A stretch of 64,000 bases of DNA from JBBQFI01 sp038237805 (GTDB taxonomy: Bacteria; Verrucomicrobiota; Verrucomicrobiia; Chthoniobacterales; UBA10450), in NCBI GenBank assembly GCA_038237805.1, contig JBBRYI010000001.1, forward strand, positions 1 to 64,000. Reading direction: 5' to 3'. Within the stretch, counting starts at the first letter, position 1. Each line of letters begins with the position of its first letter. Of the stretch, positions 44,052 to 53,336 are shown piece by piece. Under the pieces are notes generated by a model. It searched no databases and had not been told where the DNA came from. It saw nothing but the letters and a program-made list of their open reading frames with translations. The position numbers were made by a program, and so were the translations under genes.

Positions 44052-45751
44052 TCGATCGGTTCGGCTTTGCGAATAGCGCGGACGTGCAACTGCAAACAAA
44101 CCAGTCCTTCGTATTCGTCCGGCTTGATCTGAAACGCGATATCCCACGGCGGAGTCGGAAGCGTTTCGCTTGCGCCATCAAAAAAAATCGCTCGCTGCAC
44201 TCGACCCCGCTGGCGCAAACGCAAAACGAGATGCTTCTCCTTGATCACGTTCGGTTCGGCTGCGAGTTCGACTTCTCGCGCAAAAAAGATCGGTTGAGGA
44301 TTTCCACTGCCGAATGGCTGCAACATTTCGTGCCAGTGCAACAGATCAAAATTCAATTCCGCAAACGATATCTCATGATCCAGTTGCAAGCGTGGGTGGA
44401 GATGATGATCCGATAGGGTGTCGCGCGCGACTTGACGGAACGTCGTCACAAAACTTGGGAAATTATTTTCACTAATCGTTAGGCCGGCAGCCATCTCATG
44501 CCCGCCAAATTTCTCCAGCAAATCGCTGCATTGATTCAACGCCGCCACGAGAGAGAAACCTTCGATACTTCGACCGCTTCCCTTGCCGACTCCCACCTCG
44601 TCAAAACCGACGATGATTGTCGGCCGATGATATTTTCGCGCGATGCGCGAGGCGACAATTCCGAGGACGCCGGGATGCCAATCTGGGGCGCCAACCACAA
44701 TCGCTGCGTGCGCGACGGGATCGAACTCTTCGGCAACTTGCTTCTCGGCAGCGTTGAAAATTTCTTTTTCGACTGATTGCCGTTCGCGGTTTTGAGCGTC
44801 AAGCACTTGCGCCAGCTCCGCCGCTTCATCTTCGTTTTCTGTCAAAAGGAGCCGCAATGCTTTCTCGGCCGTGTGCAGACGTCCGGCAGCATTCAAGCGC
44901 GGGCCAAGGCGAAACCCGATGTCTTCGGTCGCAATCGGCGCACGGACAGCGGCGATCTCCATCAGTTTTCGCAAGCCCGGTCGTCGCGACTTCGCGATCT
45001 GATGGGCGCCCGCCCTAACGAGTATTCGATTCTCCAAATGAAGCGGGACGATGTCGGCGACTGTACCCAACGCGACCAGATCAAGGCGGCTCTTTAAATC
45101 GAAATCAGGGAGGGGTCGCGTTTTTAGAAGCGCATGGCACAACTTGAAAACAATGCCGACGCTACACAAATAGGTCGCGGAAGTATCGCCTGAAACCTTG
45201 GGATTCACGACCGCAACACAATCGGGCAAATCGGATTTCGGTTCGTGATGGTCGAACACGAGAACGTCGACTTTTGATTTTTTAAGCGCGGCGATTTCCG
45301 AAATCGAAGCCGTGCCGCAATCAATCGCAATCAAAAGCTGTGGCCGATGCAATTCACAGCAGCGTTCCACGCTTTCGCGGCTGAGTCCGTATCCTTCTTC
45401 CATGCGCAGCGGCAAAAATAATTCTGGCGCGGCTCCGTAGGCGCGCAGCATTTCCGCAAGCAGCGCCAAAGAAGTGACGCCATCAACATCGTAATCGCCG
45501 AAGAGAACGATCCGTTCCTTCGCATCGAGCGCTTGCAAAATGCGCGCTACCGCCGTCGGCATTCCAGGAAGAACAAATGGATCGCCGAGTGAGCGCAACC
45601 GCGGTTGCAGAAAGGCGTTGACCTCCTTTGCGCTGGCGAATCCTTTTCGCATGAGCAAGCGCGCAATGCACGAGACATCGCAAATTTCCGACCACGGGAT
45701 TGCAGCGTTATCTAAACCGTCGCTTGCAGCTAAAATCCAACGCCTATCCAC
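44048..45751 (-). CDS. recJ: Single-strand exonuclease RecJ
   Basis: 567 residues. DHH phosphoesterase motifs: LFGDYDVDGVTSLALLAEML, DCGTASISE, VFDHHEPKSDLPDCVAVVNP, GTVADIVPL, and LGPRLNAAGRL. DHHA1 domain with EKFGGHEMAAGLTI, then an OB-like C-terminus. It degrades 5' single strands in recombination and mismatch repair; in competent bacteria RecJ limits incoming single strands. Two motif copies (44476, 45014). Confidence 0.97.
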   Translation of the reverse strand: MDRRWILAASDGLDNAAIPWSEICDVSCIARLLMRKGFASAKEVNAFLQPRLRSLGDPFVLPGMPTAVARILQALDAKERIVLFGDYDVDGVTSLALLAEMLRAYGAAPELFLPLRMEEGYGLSRESVERCCELHRPQLLIAIDCGTASISEIAALKKSKVDVLVFDHHEPKSDLPDCVAVVNPKVSGDTSATYLCSVGIVFKLCHALLKTRPLPDFDLKSRLDLVALGTVADIVPLHLENRILVRAGAHQIAKSRRPGLRKLMEIAAVRAPIATEDIGFRLGPRLNAAGRLHTAEKALRLLLTENEDEAAELAQVLDAQNRERQSVEKEIFNAAEKQVAEEFDPVAHAAIVVGAPDWHPGVLGIVASRIARKYHRPTIIVGFDEVGVGKGSGRSIEGFSLVAALNQCSDLLEKFGGHEMAAGLTISENNFPSFVTTFRQVARDTLSDHHLHPRLQLDHEISFAELNFDLLHWHEMLQPFGSGNPQPIFFAREVELAAEPNVIKEKHLVLRLRQRGRVQRAIFFDGASETLPTPPWDIAFQIKPDEYEGLVCLQLHVRAIRKAEPIE

Positions 45752-45803
45752 CTATCATTTTATTCCCGAGCTGCGGAACTGACAAGGCGCAGTCGACCTC
45801 TGA

Positions 45804-48800
45804 TCAAAAGGTCGCGGTGTATTCGAGATATAAAACGATATCGAAAAGTTTCTGCAGCTCGTCATTCACACCCGGGCGCTCAATTTCGAGTATAAAAGGC
45901 TGATTAAGATTCAAACTCGTTAGGCTATTCAATGGCAGGGCGGCAGCGGCGCCCAAAAGTGTTCCGGCATTCGATAATGCGATGCCGTCATCGAAGTTAA
46001 AGGACGCAGTCTTGGCAGACTTCGTCGCGCTGAGTTTCGCTTTGTATTTCTTAGTCGTCTTGCCCACGCAGATGAGCGCCAGGTTCGTGATCTGTCGCTT
46101 GGTCTCTTGCGCCGGCAACGCGAGTTTCGTCGGATCGAACGTAATGCGCGCAGCGCCCGCCGCGGCCTTGAGTGTGTCCAGTCCGTTTGGATCGAGAGTG
46201 CTGGCCGCGAACATAATCGAACGCTGGGCATTAGCCGGAGCTTGTGCGGTTTGTTTGGCAGCGACGGCGTCGGAGTAATAAGCGTTCGAGTCAAACATAA
46301 TCAGCACGTCGGCGACCGAACGGAACCCTCTCGGATTGGCGTCCACAGGAAATTCCAGTTCCCAATCCGTCTCGAATCCGCTGCCCTCAAACTGCAACAG
46401 CGTTTCGCCCGGCAAACCATAGACAAACAAATCATCGTGCAATCGAAATTCCGACAGCGCGAGTGCATCGGGATAGCGCACGAGGACTTTGTCAGTCAAA
46501 TCTTCGGATGAAACCGCCGAGACGCCGCCGTTGCGCAACACGCCTCGCGGCGCCGCACCGTCAGTGTCATGCACGGCAACAGTGATCGCGCGAATGCGAT
46601 AGGAGAAGGTGCCCGGATAGGCGCGGCGCAAATCGGTTTCGCGTGTGCGGAAACGGCAGCGTCCGGTTTTTTTTAACTGACCGTACGCAATGGGAAACTC
46701 GCGCGCGAGGGAGACGGTGTGTTTGACGGGTGTCGTCAGGCGCGTGCCCTGGATGCGATTAGCTTCCAGTTCAGCGAGGTCGGCGAGCAAACGATCGGCG
46801 CCGGTCACGCCGCGCAAAGCAACCGGGAGGTAGTTCAGTTTGATGATACGAACGGTGCGGTTCTGTTCGAAGGCCAGCGAGCGTTCTGCCATCCACGCGG
46901 TGCGCGCCCCGAGTTCGACGTAGCGCCGCATTAGCCGGTTCGCAAAGAGCGTGAGCTTGTTCCAGAAATCTACGTTCAGGAACCGGTCCTGCTGAAAACG
47001 GAACAGCGCGTTGGCGAATTCCAAATCCGCCGCAGCGATCTGCGATTCATATTGTGCGATGGCAACGTCGCGCTGCTTCAAGCGCACCTGCGCGTTAGCC
47101 GCATCGAGAGACGTGGTCTGCAGCGATTTCAATTCGCCATCGCGTTTGGCGGCTGCCGACGCCATCCCTTCCATCGAGGTGTAGCTCGCATAAACAAACG
47201 CGCCGTAGCCAACCATGAACGCCGCGCCGGCCCCTAACGCTGCGCCGGCGGCGTCCTCGGCTCCGCCGGCGCCGCCGCTCGCGCCTTTGCTAAAGATGTC
47301 CATCATCTGTCCGCCTGTGACGCCGCTGCTACTGGCTGCGCCGTCCTCTGCCATCACCTTTTCGGCAAGCGGCACCATGCCCGTTAGCGCATCCTTCGCA
47401 CCGCTCAGATAATCCGAAAATTGTTCGAACAAACTGTTCTTGTCCGCGATTTCTTTTTTCTTCGCCGCGATTTGCGCCTCGACAGCCGCGACCTGTTCCT
47501 TCGCCTTGCCCACGCCGGCCTGCGCGATGGCCACGTGCTCGCTCGCGATGCCGCTGCTCGCCTGTGCTTTTTTTACCAGCGATTGCGTTTGCCAAAGCTC
47601 GATGAGCGCCTGTTCGTAGCGCGTCATGTAATTCAGAAAATCCGTTTGCGCGAATTTCGCTGAGGCCGCAAAAAGATCTGCGGCTTGCTTGAGCGGTTTG
47701 TAGCGTAGCACCGGCACCATGTCTTCGCGGTAGCCGTAAACGTTCAGACCTTGTTCGATCTGGAACAATGCAAGTCGGGCGCGAGTGATTTGCGAAACTT
47801 TCGCCGGATTTTCGTGATACTTCCACAAGGGATCAAAGCCAGGCGCGATCAGATCAAACCGACCGCGTCGGGGAAAATGCGGCGCAATCTCGGGGTCTTC
47901 GCCATGCATGAACAGGACGCCCTTGTAAAGCTCGCGCGCGCGGCGGATCGATGATGGGTCGTCGTTGCGATAAAGCTGATCGGCCCACGCGAGCATTACG
48001 TCGCCTTGCGCCAGCTTGAAGAAGCGAGACTCGAACGGAGCAATAGCCAGCCGTCCGTACGACGAACTCATCCCCATCCCGTCTTCATTAAAGATTGCCG
48101 GCAAGTCGGTGTAAGTGACGTTTTCCTCGAATCCGACGAGCGTTGTGTACGGCAGCGTGCTTTCTTTATAGAGCACCGGAATATTGCTGCCCAAACTTTG
48201 TGCGTTCACATCGTAACCCGGCGCGCTCATCGATTCAGCGATACCGACGCGGTAGCCAGTCAACAACGAGAGCGAGTAGATGGAGTGCGAGAAATCTCCG
48301 GACGCAAAATCAATTTGCGATCGCACGTACGGGATCAGCACGTGATAGAGATAAAAAATATTGTAGAGATAAAGCGACCGCCCTTTCGCGAGCGCCTCTT
48401 CGCGTTGTTCATTGTAGCTGTCGAAGCTGCCGGTCCACACCGGGTAATACGGCGCGTCGAAGAATTTCTCGAAGCCTGTTAACTCGTCCGGGTCGGTGAC
48501 GCGAATTCGGGCGCGATTTTTCAGGCTGATCCACACATCGGAATACGATTTGCCTGCTGCCGGTGTGTTGTTCCACGCGCCCCAACTCCATTGCCACCAG
48601 AACTTGTCTTTCACCCACTTCGACTCGTAGTCGTGCGCCATCTTCCAGAGTTCATCGGTCGCTTCCTTCAGCTTCGCCTTGGCGTCGGGATAGAGCTGCG
48701 CGTCCATTTTTCCGAGCCCTTCACGGATTTTGTCGGTGACGGCAAACATGCGCTCGATCCAGGCGCCGGACTTCGCGCGCTCGCCGGTGTAGTCATCGAA

Positions 48801-50285
48801 ATAACCCTCGCCCGGATAGAGCGCCGCACCGGTGAATCCTTTTTGCGTCTGGATGCTGGTGCGGTAGTCGGCGTCGAAGCCCGGAATGTTTTTGCGAATG
48901 TCGTAAATGTTTTCCGGGAAAAAAGTTCGCTGGCGTTCCAGCCATTCTTCGTATTCGAGAAAAAATGGGGCGCGCCCGATGTAGGGCCCGAAGATCAGTG
49001 GCTTACCGTTTTCGAATGCTACGGGTAAAGCGTTGAAAGGCTCCTCCGGCGATTGGTAGGTATCTGAAAGCAGTCCCAGCAGAGCTTCGACATTCAATTG
49101 CAACAAGCTGGTTGTTTCGGCAGGACTGCGCTCCAAGGAAACACGAAAGCGATTGCGAATTTCCTTCGCCTTCACTTTGCTCAACGGGATTAGACTTTGC
49201 AGATAGTCATCATCGCTCAGCGCGCCCTGTGCCGGAATCTCTGCCGCCTTTAAACCGAAACCACCGCGCGCCCTGTCTCGCAGCAGAATCTTGACGAGCA
49301 ATGAAATTAATAATTTCGCAGCTGGCTTCGCGGCATCGTTATTGGTGTGAAAATCCTGCAGGAATCTTTCGTCAAGCTGCTGCTCGAGCAATGTAGCCGA
49401 CGGAGTTACGCCGCCTGCCTCGTCGTGATACATCTTTTGCGCAGCTGTGATCCAGACACCGCGGAGATAATCGCGGTAAAGTGAGAGATCACTCTCAGGT
49501 AACCAGGGAAAGATTTTGTCGATCCTGCCGGCATATTTTTCCAGATTCGCGACATCACTAAAGTAAGTGACCGCGCGCCGAATGTTCCCCGTCCCTAACG
49601 ATCGCGTATCGACAAAATTATTTTGGTCCAACAGGTCCAGTTGCTCGGATAATTTTTTGTCCTCCGCCGCAATAGCATCGAACAAGGAGCGCAACGCTGA
49701 TGCTCTTGTCGGCACATCCCAATTGCTCATCGGGCTGTCAGCATACGGACGCGCGACGTTTTGAATAACGTCACGCACCAACATCATTCGATTCGTCTCG
49801 AGATAATTTGCCAACGCCTTCCACTGTTGCTTGGTAGCGTTTTTCTTACGGCTCGGCGGATGCAGCGAAATTTCCCGGGCGTTATTCGTGACCTCGAATG
49901 GAGTGCCGATGATCTTTCCGTTTCGCTCCGCAAGATAGAGAAAGCTCTTGAAGCGATTGCTGTTTGCGCCGTGTTGATCGCAAAACAATGCGCGCTTTGA
50001 GTCTTCATTTGTTCCAGCATCAATAAAGAATTGTCCCTGGTCGTTCGTTTCCGCTGAGCCGAGTTCAACTCGACGCGTGACGCGTCGCGCAGATTTGCTC
50101 AGCACCCATTTGACCAAAACTTTGGAAAGCGGCAGACGCGATTTCATTTCACTAACCAGGCCACTTATTGAGGTAATTTGAGCAGCCTTCGTGGGCTCCA
50201 CGCCATTCGTCGTCGTATCGCGATCGACTGAAGTTTTCGAATCGCCGTTGTTTGAGATTCGCGCGCGTGCTCTTGTAGATTTCAT
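45804..50285 (-). CDS. Tc toxin subunit A-like giant protein
   Basis: 1493 residues. The C-terminal third resembles TcA of insecticidal Tc complexes: a coiled-coil segment (about 905-950, VGKAKEQVAAVEAQIAAKKK), a Gly/Ala-rich hydrophobic stretch that could be the pore region (about 1000-1035, AGAALGAGAAFMVGYGAFVY), a second long helix (about 1060-1100), then LLADLAELEANRIQ, HTVSLAREFPIAYGQLKKTG, RCRFRTRETDLRRAYPGTFS and YRIRAITVAV. The last blocks match the TcB-binding region of TcA (LKETGRCEF, DFPGHYFRRIKSVSVSIP in known members). The N-terminal 900 residues are not recognised and there is no signal peptide. It is shorter than usual TcA and has no TcB or TcC nearby. The assignment rests on recalled family patterns. 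Confidence 0.7.
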   Translation of the reverse strand: MKSTRARARISNNGDSKTSVDRDTTTNGVEPTKAAQITSISGLVSEMKSRLPLSKVLVKWVLSKSARRVTRRVELGSAETNDQGQFFIDAGTNEDSKRALFCDQHGANSNRFKSFLYLAERNGKIIGTPFEVTNNAREISLHPPSRKKNATKQQWKALANYLETNRMMLVRDVIQNVARPYADSPMSNWDVPTRASALRSLFDAIAAEDKKLSEQLDLLDQNNFVDTRSLGTGNIRRAVTYFSDVANLEKYAGRIDKIFPWLPESDLSLYRDYLRGVWITAAQKMYHDEAGGVTPSATLLEQQLDERFLQDFHTNNDAAKPAAKLLISLLVKILLRDRARGGFGLKAAEIPAQGALSDDDYLQSLIPLSKVKAKEIRNRFRVSLERSPAETTSLLQLNVEALLGLLSDTYQSPEEPFNALPVAFENGKPLIFGPYIGRAPFFLEYEEWLERQRTFFPENIYDIRKNIPGFDADYRTSIQTQKGFTGAALYPGEGYFDDYTGERAKSGAWIERMFAVTDKIREGLGKMDAQLYPDAKAKLKEATDELWKMAHDYESKWVKDKFWWQWSWGAWNNTPAAGKSYSDVWISLKNRARIRVTDPDELTGFEKFFDAPYYPVWTGSFDSYNEQREEALAKGRSLYLYNIFYLYHVLIPYVRSQIDFASGDFSHSIYSLSLLTGYRVGIAESMSAPGYDVNAQSLGSNIPVLYKESTLPYTTLVGFEENVTYTDLPAIFNEDGMGMSSSYGRLAIAPFESRFFKLAQGDVMLAWADQLYRNDDPSSIRRARELYKGVLFMHGEDPEIAPHFPRRGRFDLIAPGFDPLWKYHENPAKVSQITRARLALFQIEQGLNVYGYREDMVPVLRYKPLKQAADLFAASAKFAQTDFLNYMTRYEQALIELWQTQSLVKKAQASSGIASEHVAIAQAGVGKAKEQVAAVEAQIAAKKKEIADKNSLFEQFSDYLSGAKDALTGMVPLAEKVMAEDGAASSSGVTGGQMMDIFSKGASGGAGGAEDAAGAALGAGAAFMVGYGAFVYASYTSMEGMASAAAKRDGELKSLQTTSLDAANAQVRLKQRDVAIAQYESQIAAADLEFANALFRFQQDRFLNVDFWNKLTLFANRLMRRYVELGARTAWMAERSLAFEQNRTVRIIKLNYLPVALRGVTGADRLLADLAELEANRIQGTRLTTPVKHTVSLAREFPIAYGQLKKTGRCRFRTRETDLRRAYPGTFSYRIRAITVAVHDTDGAAPRGVLRNGGVSAVSSEDLTDKVLVRYPDALALSEFRLHDDLFVYGLPGETLLQFEGSGFETDWELEFPVDANPRGFRSVADVLIMFDSNAYYSDAVAAKQTAQAPANAQRSIMFAASTLDPNGLDTLKAAAGAARITFDPTKLALPAQETKRQITNLALICVGKTTKKYKAKLSATKSAKTASFNFDDGIALSNAGTLLGAAAALPLNSLTSLNLNQPFILEIERPGVNDELQKLFDIVLYLEYTATF

Positions 50286-50303
50286 ATTGATCTGTGTTTG
50301 AAA

Positions 50304-51224
50304 TCAGCGCGCGGGAGCGTCAAGCATTTTCGAACACACCGATACGCCCAGCTGCTTAGCCAGCCGTTGCGCATCGAATGGGGCGTGCACTTTCGCGTCG
50401 TTGTCAAAGTATACATAAATATCGCGCGGTCCCGGTTGGGTTAGTTTCCGTGGCGTTACCAGGACCGTGTCACGCGGCTGCTTTCCCGCGCGCCATTTCC
50501 GAACCCGGTCCGCCCATTTCTCGATCGCACAATCATCATACCCGCTCGTATAAAGTTTCTCTGCGCCATGCAATCGGCAGTAGACGAAATCTGCCGTCAG
50601 ATCTTCCGCATAAGGCCATTTCGCCGCGGCATCTGAAAAGACAAATGCCATTCTATATTTGCGCAGGAGCAAAAAGAATTCGGGGACCATGAAACTGTCG
50701 TGTCGAATCTCGATCGCATAACGAATTGGGCGCGAGCGATCGGTTTTGGTCCACGCGCGGCCCTTGAGTTTCTCGTTGTGCTTTTTAGCGAGGCGCGCGG
50801 CGTCGACGGTATTTCGCGGTAACAAATTAAAAAACATTTCGAATTTTTCCCGATTCCACCGAAACATCGGCGGGAACTGCCACAGGATGGGCCCAAGTTT
50901 TTCGCGCAAACAGAGAAGACCGGAGGCGAAGAAATTTGCCTGCGGAATGTCGATATCGCGCAAGCGCTTCATATGCGTGATGAATCGGCCGCCCTTTATG
51001 CTGAACACGAAGTCCTCAGGCGTCTCGTCATACCAGCGCTGATAGCTCGAGGGTCGCTGCAGCGAGTAAAAGGAACCGTTGATCTCGATAGAATTGAATT
51101 GCCTGCTCGCGAATTCTAATTCACGCCGATGCGGGAGATCGGCGGGATAAAAGACGGCGCGCCACGGGGCATAATTCCAACCTGAGATTCCGATGCGGAG
51201 TTCGGACTTTGACCGTGCTGCCAC
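50304..51224 (-). CDS. DUF72 family protein (TIM barrel)
   Basis: 306 residues. DUF72 blocks: RIGISGWNYAPWRAVFYP at the N-terminus, FNSIEINGSFYSLQRPSSYQ, FVFSIKGGRFITHMKRL, LGPILWQFPP, IEIRHDSF, and FVYCRLHGAEKLYTSGY. The family (also called YecE) has no firmly known reaction. It is followed after 18 bases by the TcA-like gene and preceded directly by mqnA, so it may share a transcript with mqnE-mqnA. Confidence 0.92.
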   Translation of the reverse strand: MAARSKSELRIGISGWNYAPWRAVFYPADLPHRRELEFASRQFNSIEINGSFYSLQRPSSYQRWYDETPEDFVFSIKGGRFITHMKRLRDIDIPQANFFASGLLCLREKLGPILWQFPPMFRWNREKFEMFFNLLPRNTVDAARLAKKHNEKLKGRAWTKTDRSRPIRYAIEIRHDSFMVPEFFLLLRKYRMAFVFSDAAAKWPYAEDLTADFVYCRLHGAEKLYTSGYDDCAIEKWADRVRKWRAGKQPRDTVLVTPRKLTQPGPRDIYVYFDNDAKVHAPFDAQRLAKQLGVSVCSKMLDAPAR

Positions 51225-52001
51225 CTAAACAATTCGCAATTGCTCCGGCGCGTGCGGCAGAATTTTATGTTTTTCGCAAAGCGTCCGAAACTTCTGCATC
51301 CCCTCTTTTTCTCTTTCACCGAAATCGAACCGGACGCAATCGCGGTAGTAGAATCGGCAAAAATCCTGCTCGAATTCTTTCTCCTCCGCGATCAACTCGT
51401 CGATGTTCGCGGTATTTGCATCGCGCAATCCTCGTAATTCATCAGCGACTATTTTTGCGTCGCACATTTCGGGTCGAATGAGCCAGAGGGCGTAGGCAAA
51501 TGGAAGATCGAACAAGTTTTTCCACTGCTCTCCGAGGTCCCACAATTCAAACTCCTTTGCATGCTTCTCGCGAAAGCGAATTGCTTGGTCGCCAATCAAC
51601 AAAGTTGCGCGGCGTCGATCCGAAATTTCCAGGGTCGATCGCCTAACGAGCCGAGGAGTAAGCTGAATTTCCGCTAACAGGCACCGGAGAAGAGATACCG
51701 ACGTCAACGAGGCCGGATCGAGTTCTATCTCTTCGATCCCGGAAATTTCTCCGCGATGCGCGACGACAACGCTATAAACGGGTCCGTCCGATGAAATGGA
51801 AACGCCGTCAACAATCCGATAAATAGGATTGCGCAGAAACTCAAAACTGGAGACGAGCGCAATCTGCAGCTCCCCGCGCTGAAGTTGATCGCTTAGAACT
51901 GCGGGATGGTCGAAGACAACCTCACCGGCCCAGCCCCGAATCAGCGGGCGAGCGTTAAGATATTTAACGCAGCCCAGACGAACGGAGCGCCAATCCTGCA
52001 C
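51225..52001 (-). CDS. mqnA: Chorismate dehydratase MqnA (futalosine pathway)
   Basis: 258 residues. MqnA features: LGCVKYLNARPLIRGW, LQIALVSSFEFLRNP, SISSDGPVYSVVV, LLIGDQAIRFREK, WDLGEQWKNLFDLPFAYALW. It converts chorismate to 3-enolpyruvylbenzoate, the first step of the futalosine route to menaquinone. The stop is adjacent to the DUF72 start, and mqnE ends 3 bases upstream of its start. A CCTAACGAG copy at 51642 lies inside. Confidence 0.94.
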   Translation of the reverse strand: MQDWRSVRLGCVKYLNARPLIRGWAGEVVFDHPAVLSDQLQRGELQIALVSSFEFLRNPIYRIVDGVSISSDGPVYSVVVAHRGEISGIEEIELDPASLTSVSLLRCLLAEIQLTPRLVRRSTLEISDRRRATLLIGDQAIRFREKHAKEFELWDLGEQWKNLFDLPFAYALWLIRPEMCDAKIVADELRGLRDANTANIDELIAEEKEFEQDFCRFYYRDCVRFDFGEREKEGMQKFRTLCEKHKILPHAPEQLRIV

Positions 52002-52004
52002 TCG

Positions 52005-53156
52005 TTAAGCGCAGGCCAGTTCCGCCTCGGGCGATGGCTTCGGCGCCGGACCAAACCCGGCACGCGGCGAGATGTGATGATAGTGGCTATCGCGTTGTCT
52101 TGGCTCGCGGCCAGCCTCGCGAATGACGTGTTCCAGTGCCGCGACTGTTTGGGCTTGCGGAGTAGTTGCGCCAGCCATGTGGAAAATCTTCTCCTCCATA
52201 ATGGTGCCGTGAAGGTCGTCGACACCATAGCTCAACGAAACCTGCGCAAGCGGAAGGCCCATGCTCACCCAATAAGCGGTAAGATGATCGATATTATCCA
52301 AATAGATCCGGCTGACGGCGAGATTCCGAAGCTGTTCGAACGCGGAGGCGGGTTTGACGTGGGCGAGAATCGTTGTTTGCGGCTCAAAGGCAAAGGGAAC
52401 GAATCCAGTGAAGCCCGATGTCTCATCCTGGAGGCCGCGCAGTTGGCGAAGGTGATCCACACGCTGTTCGTACGTCTCGACGTGGCCATAGAGCATGGTG
52501 CACGTGCTGCGCCCGCCCATTCCGTGCCAGATGCGATGAACATCGAGCCACTCAGCCGCGGTCTCCTTCCCGCGGCAGAGTTCGTCGCGCACAATTGGAT
52601 CGAAAATTTCCGCTCCGCCGCCAGTGAGTGATCCAAGCCCTTCGGCGCGCAGAATCTCGAGCGTTTCAGCAATTGGAAGCCGAAAGACCCGGTTTGCCAG
52701 ATGCCGGATTTCGATCGCGGTAAATGCTTTAATGTGCAACTGCGGATCGAGCGCACGCAGACTCCGCAGCAATTCGAGATACCACTCCTTTTTCAGTGTT
52801 GGATGCAACCCGCCAACCATGTGGACCTCGGTTATTCCGGCGCTGAGCGCGTCCTGCACGGCGGCCACAATGTCGTCGACCGCGCGTTCGAAAGCGTGCG
52901 CGTCCCGTTTCTTCGCTGCGAACGCGCAAAACTGGCAAGACAAAATGCAGACGTTCGAATAATTGATGTAACGGTTGAGGATATAAGTCGCGACATTGCC
53001 ATTCTTCCGCTCTCGGATTGCGCTAGCCATAATCCCCACGGCGTTAAGATCATTCGACCGGTAAAGGTTTAAAGCATCCCCTTCCGAGATACGTTGCCCG
53101 CTTTCGATTTTCTCCGCGATCGGTCGAAGTTCCTTCGGGATCAATGAATGATTCAT
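52005..53156 (-). CDS. mqnE: Aminofutalosine synthase MqnE (radical SAM)
   Basis: 383 residues. The radical SAM cluster motif CILSCQFCAF (CxxxCxxC) is followed by HMVGGLHPTLKKEWYLELL, SLTGGGAEIFDPIVRDELC and STCTMLYGHVETYEQRVDH. The GGGAEIF and TMLYGH blocks favour MqnE over the related MqnC. It joins 3-enolpyruvylbenzoate (the MqnA product) to SAM. With mqnA next to it the assignment is firm; MqnB, MqnC and MqnD must be elsewhere. Confidence 0.93.
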   Translation of the reverse strand: MNHSLIPKELRPIAEKIESGQRISEGDALNLYRSNDLNAVGIMASAIRERKNGNVATYILNRYINYSNVCILSCQFCAFAAKKRDAHAFERAVDDIVAAVQDALSAGITEVHMVGGLHPTLKKEWYLELLRSLRALDPQLHIKAFTAIEIRHLANRVFRLPIAETLEILRAEGLGSLTGGGAEIFDPIVRDELCRGKETAAEWLDVHRIWHGMGGRSTCTMLYGHVETYEQRVDHLRQLRGLQDETSGFTGFVPFAFEPQTTILAHVKPASAFEQLRNLAVSRIYLDNIDHLTAYWVSMGLPLAQVSLSYGVDDLHGTIMEEKIFHMAGATTPQAQTVAALEHVIREAGREPRQRDSHYHHISPRAGFGPAPKPSPEAELACA

Positions 53157-53336
53157 GGAAGCAGGATGGACATCAAAAGCGCGAGTTATGATGCACTTGG
53201 CGGGCCGAGTTGCAACAAAAACAGCAATGGGCTTAGGATGTCCGATCGAATCAAAAAAACATGCGGAGATTCTCTCAACTACATCACATCGCTACGTTAT
53301 TATCGAAATCAGTACTCGAAGCTTCACGCGAGATCC

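Noticed and set aside
53157..53336. Small plus-strand open frame between mqnE and the protease
   Set aside because: No ribosome-binding site, no recognisable protein pattern, and it overlaps both neighbours antisense.
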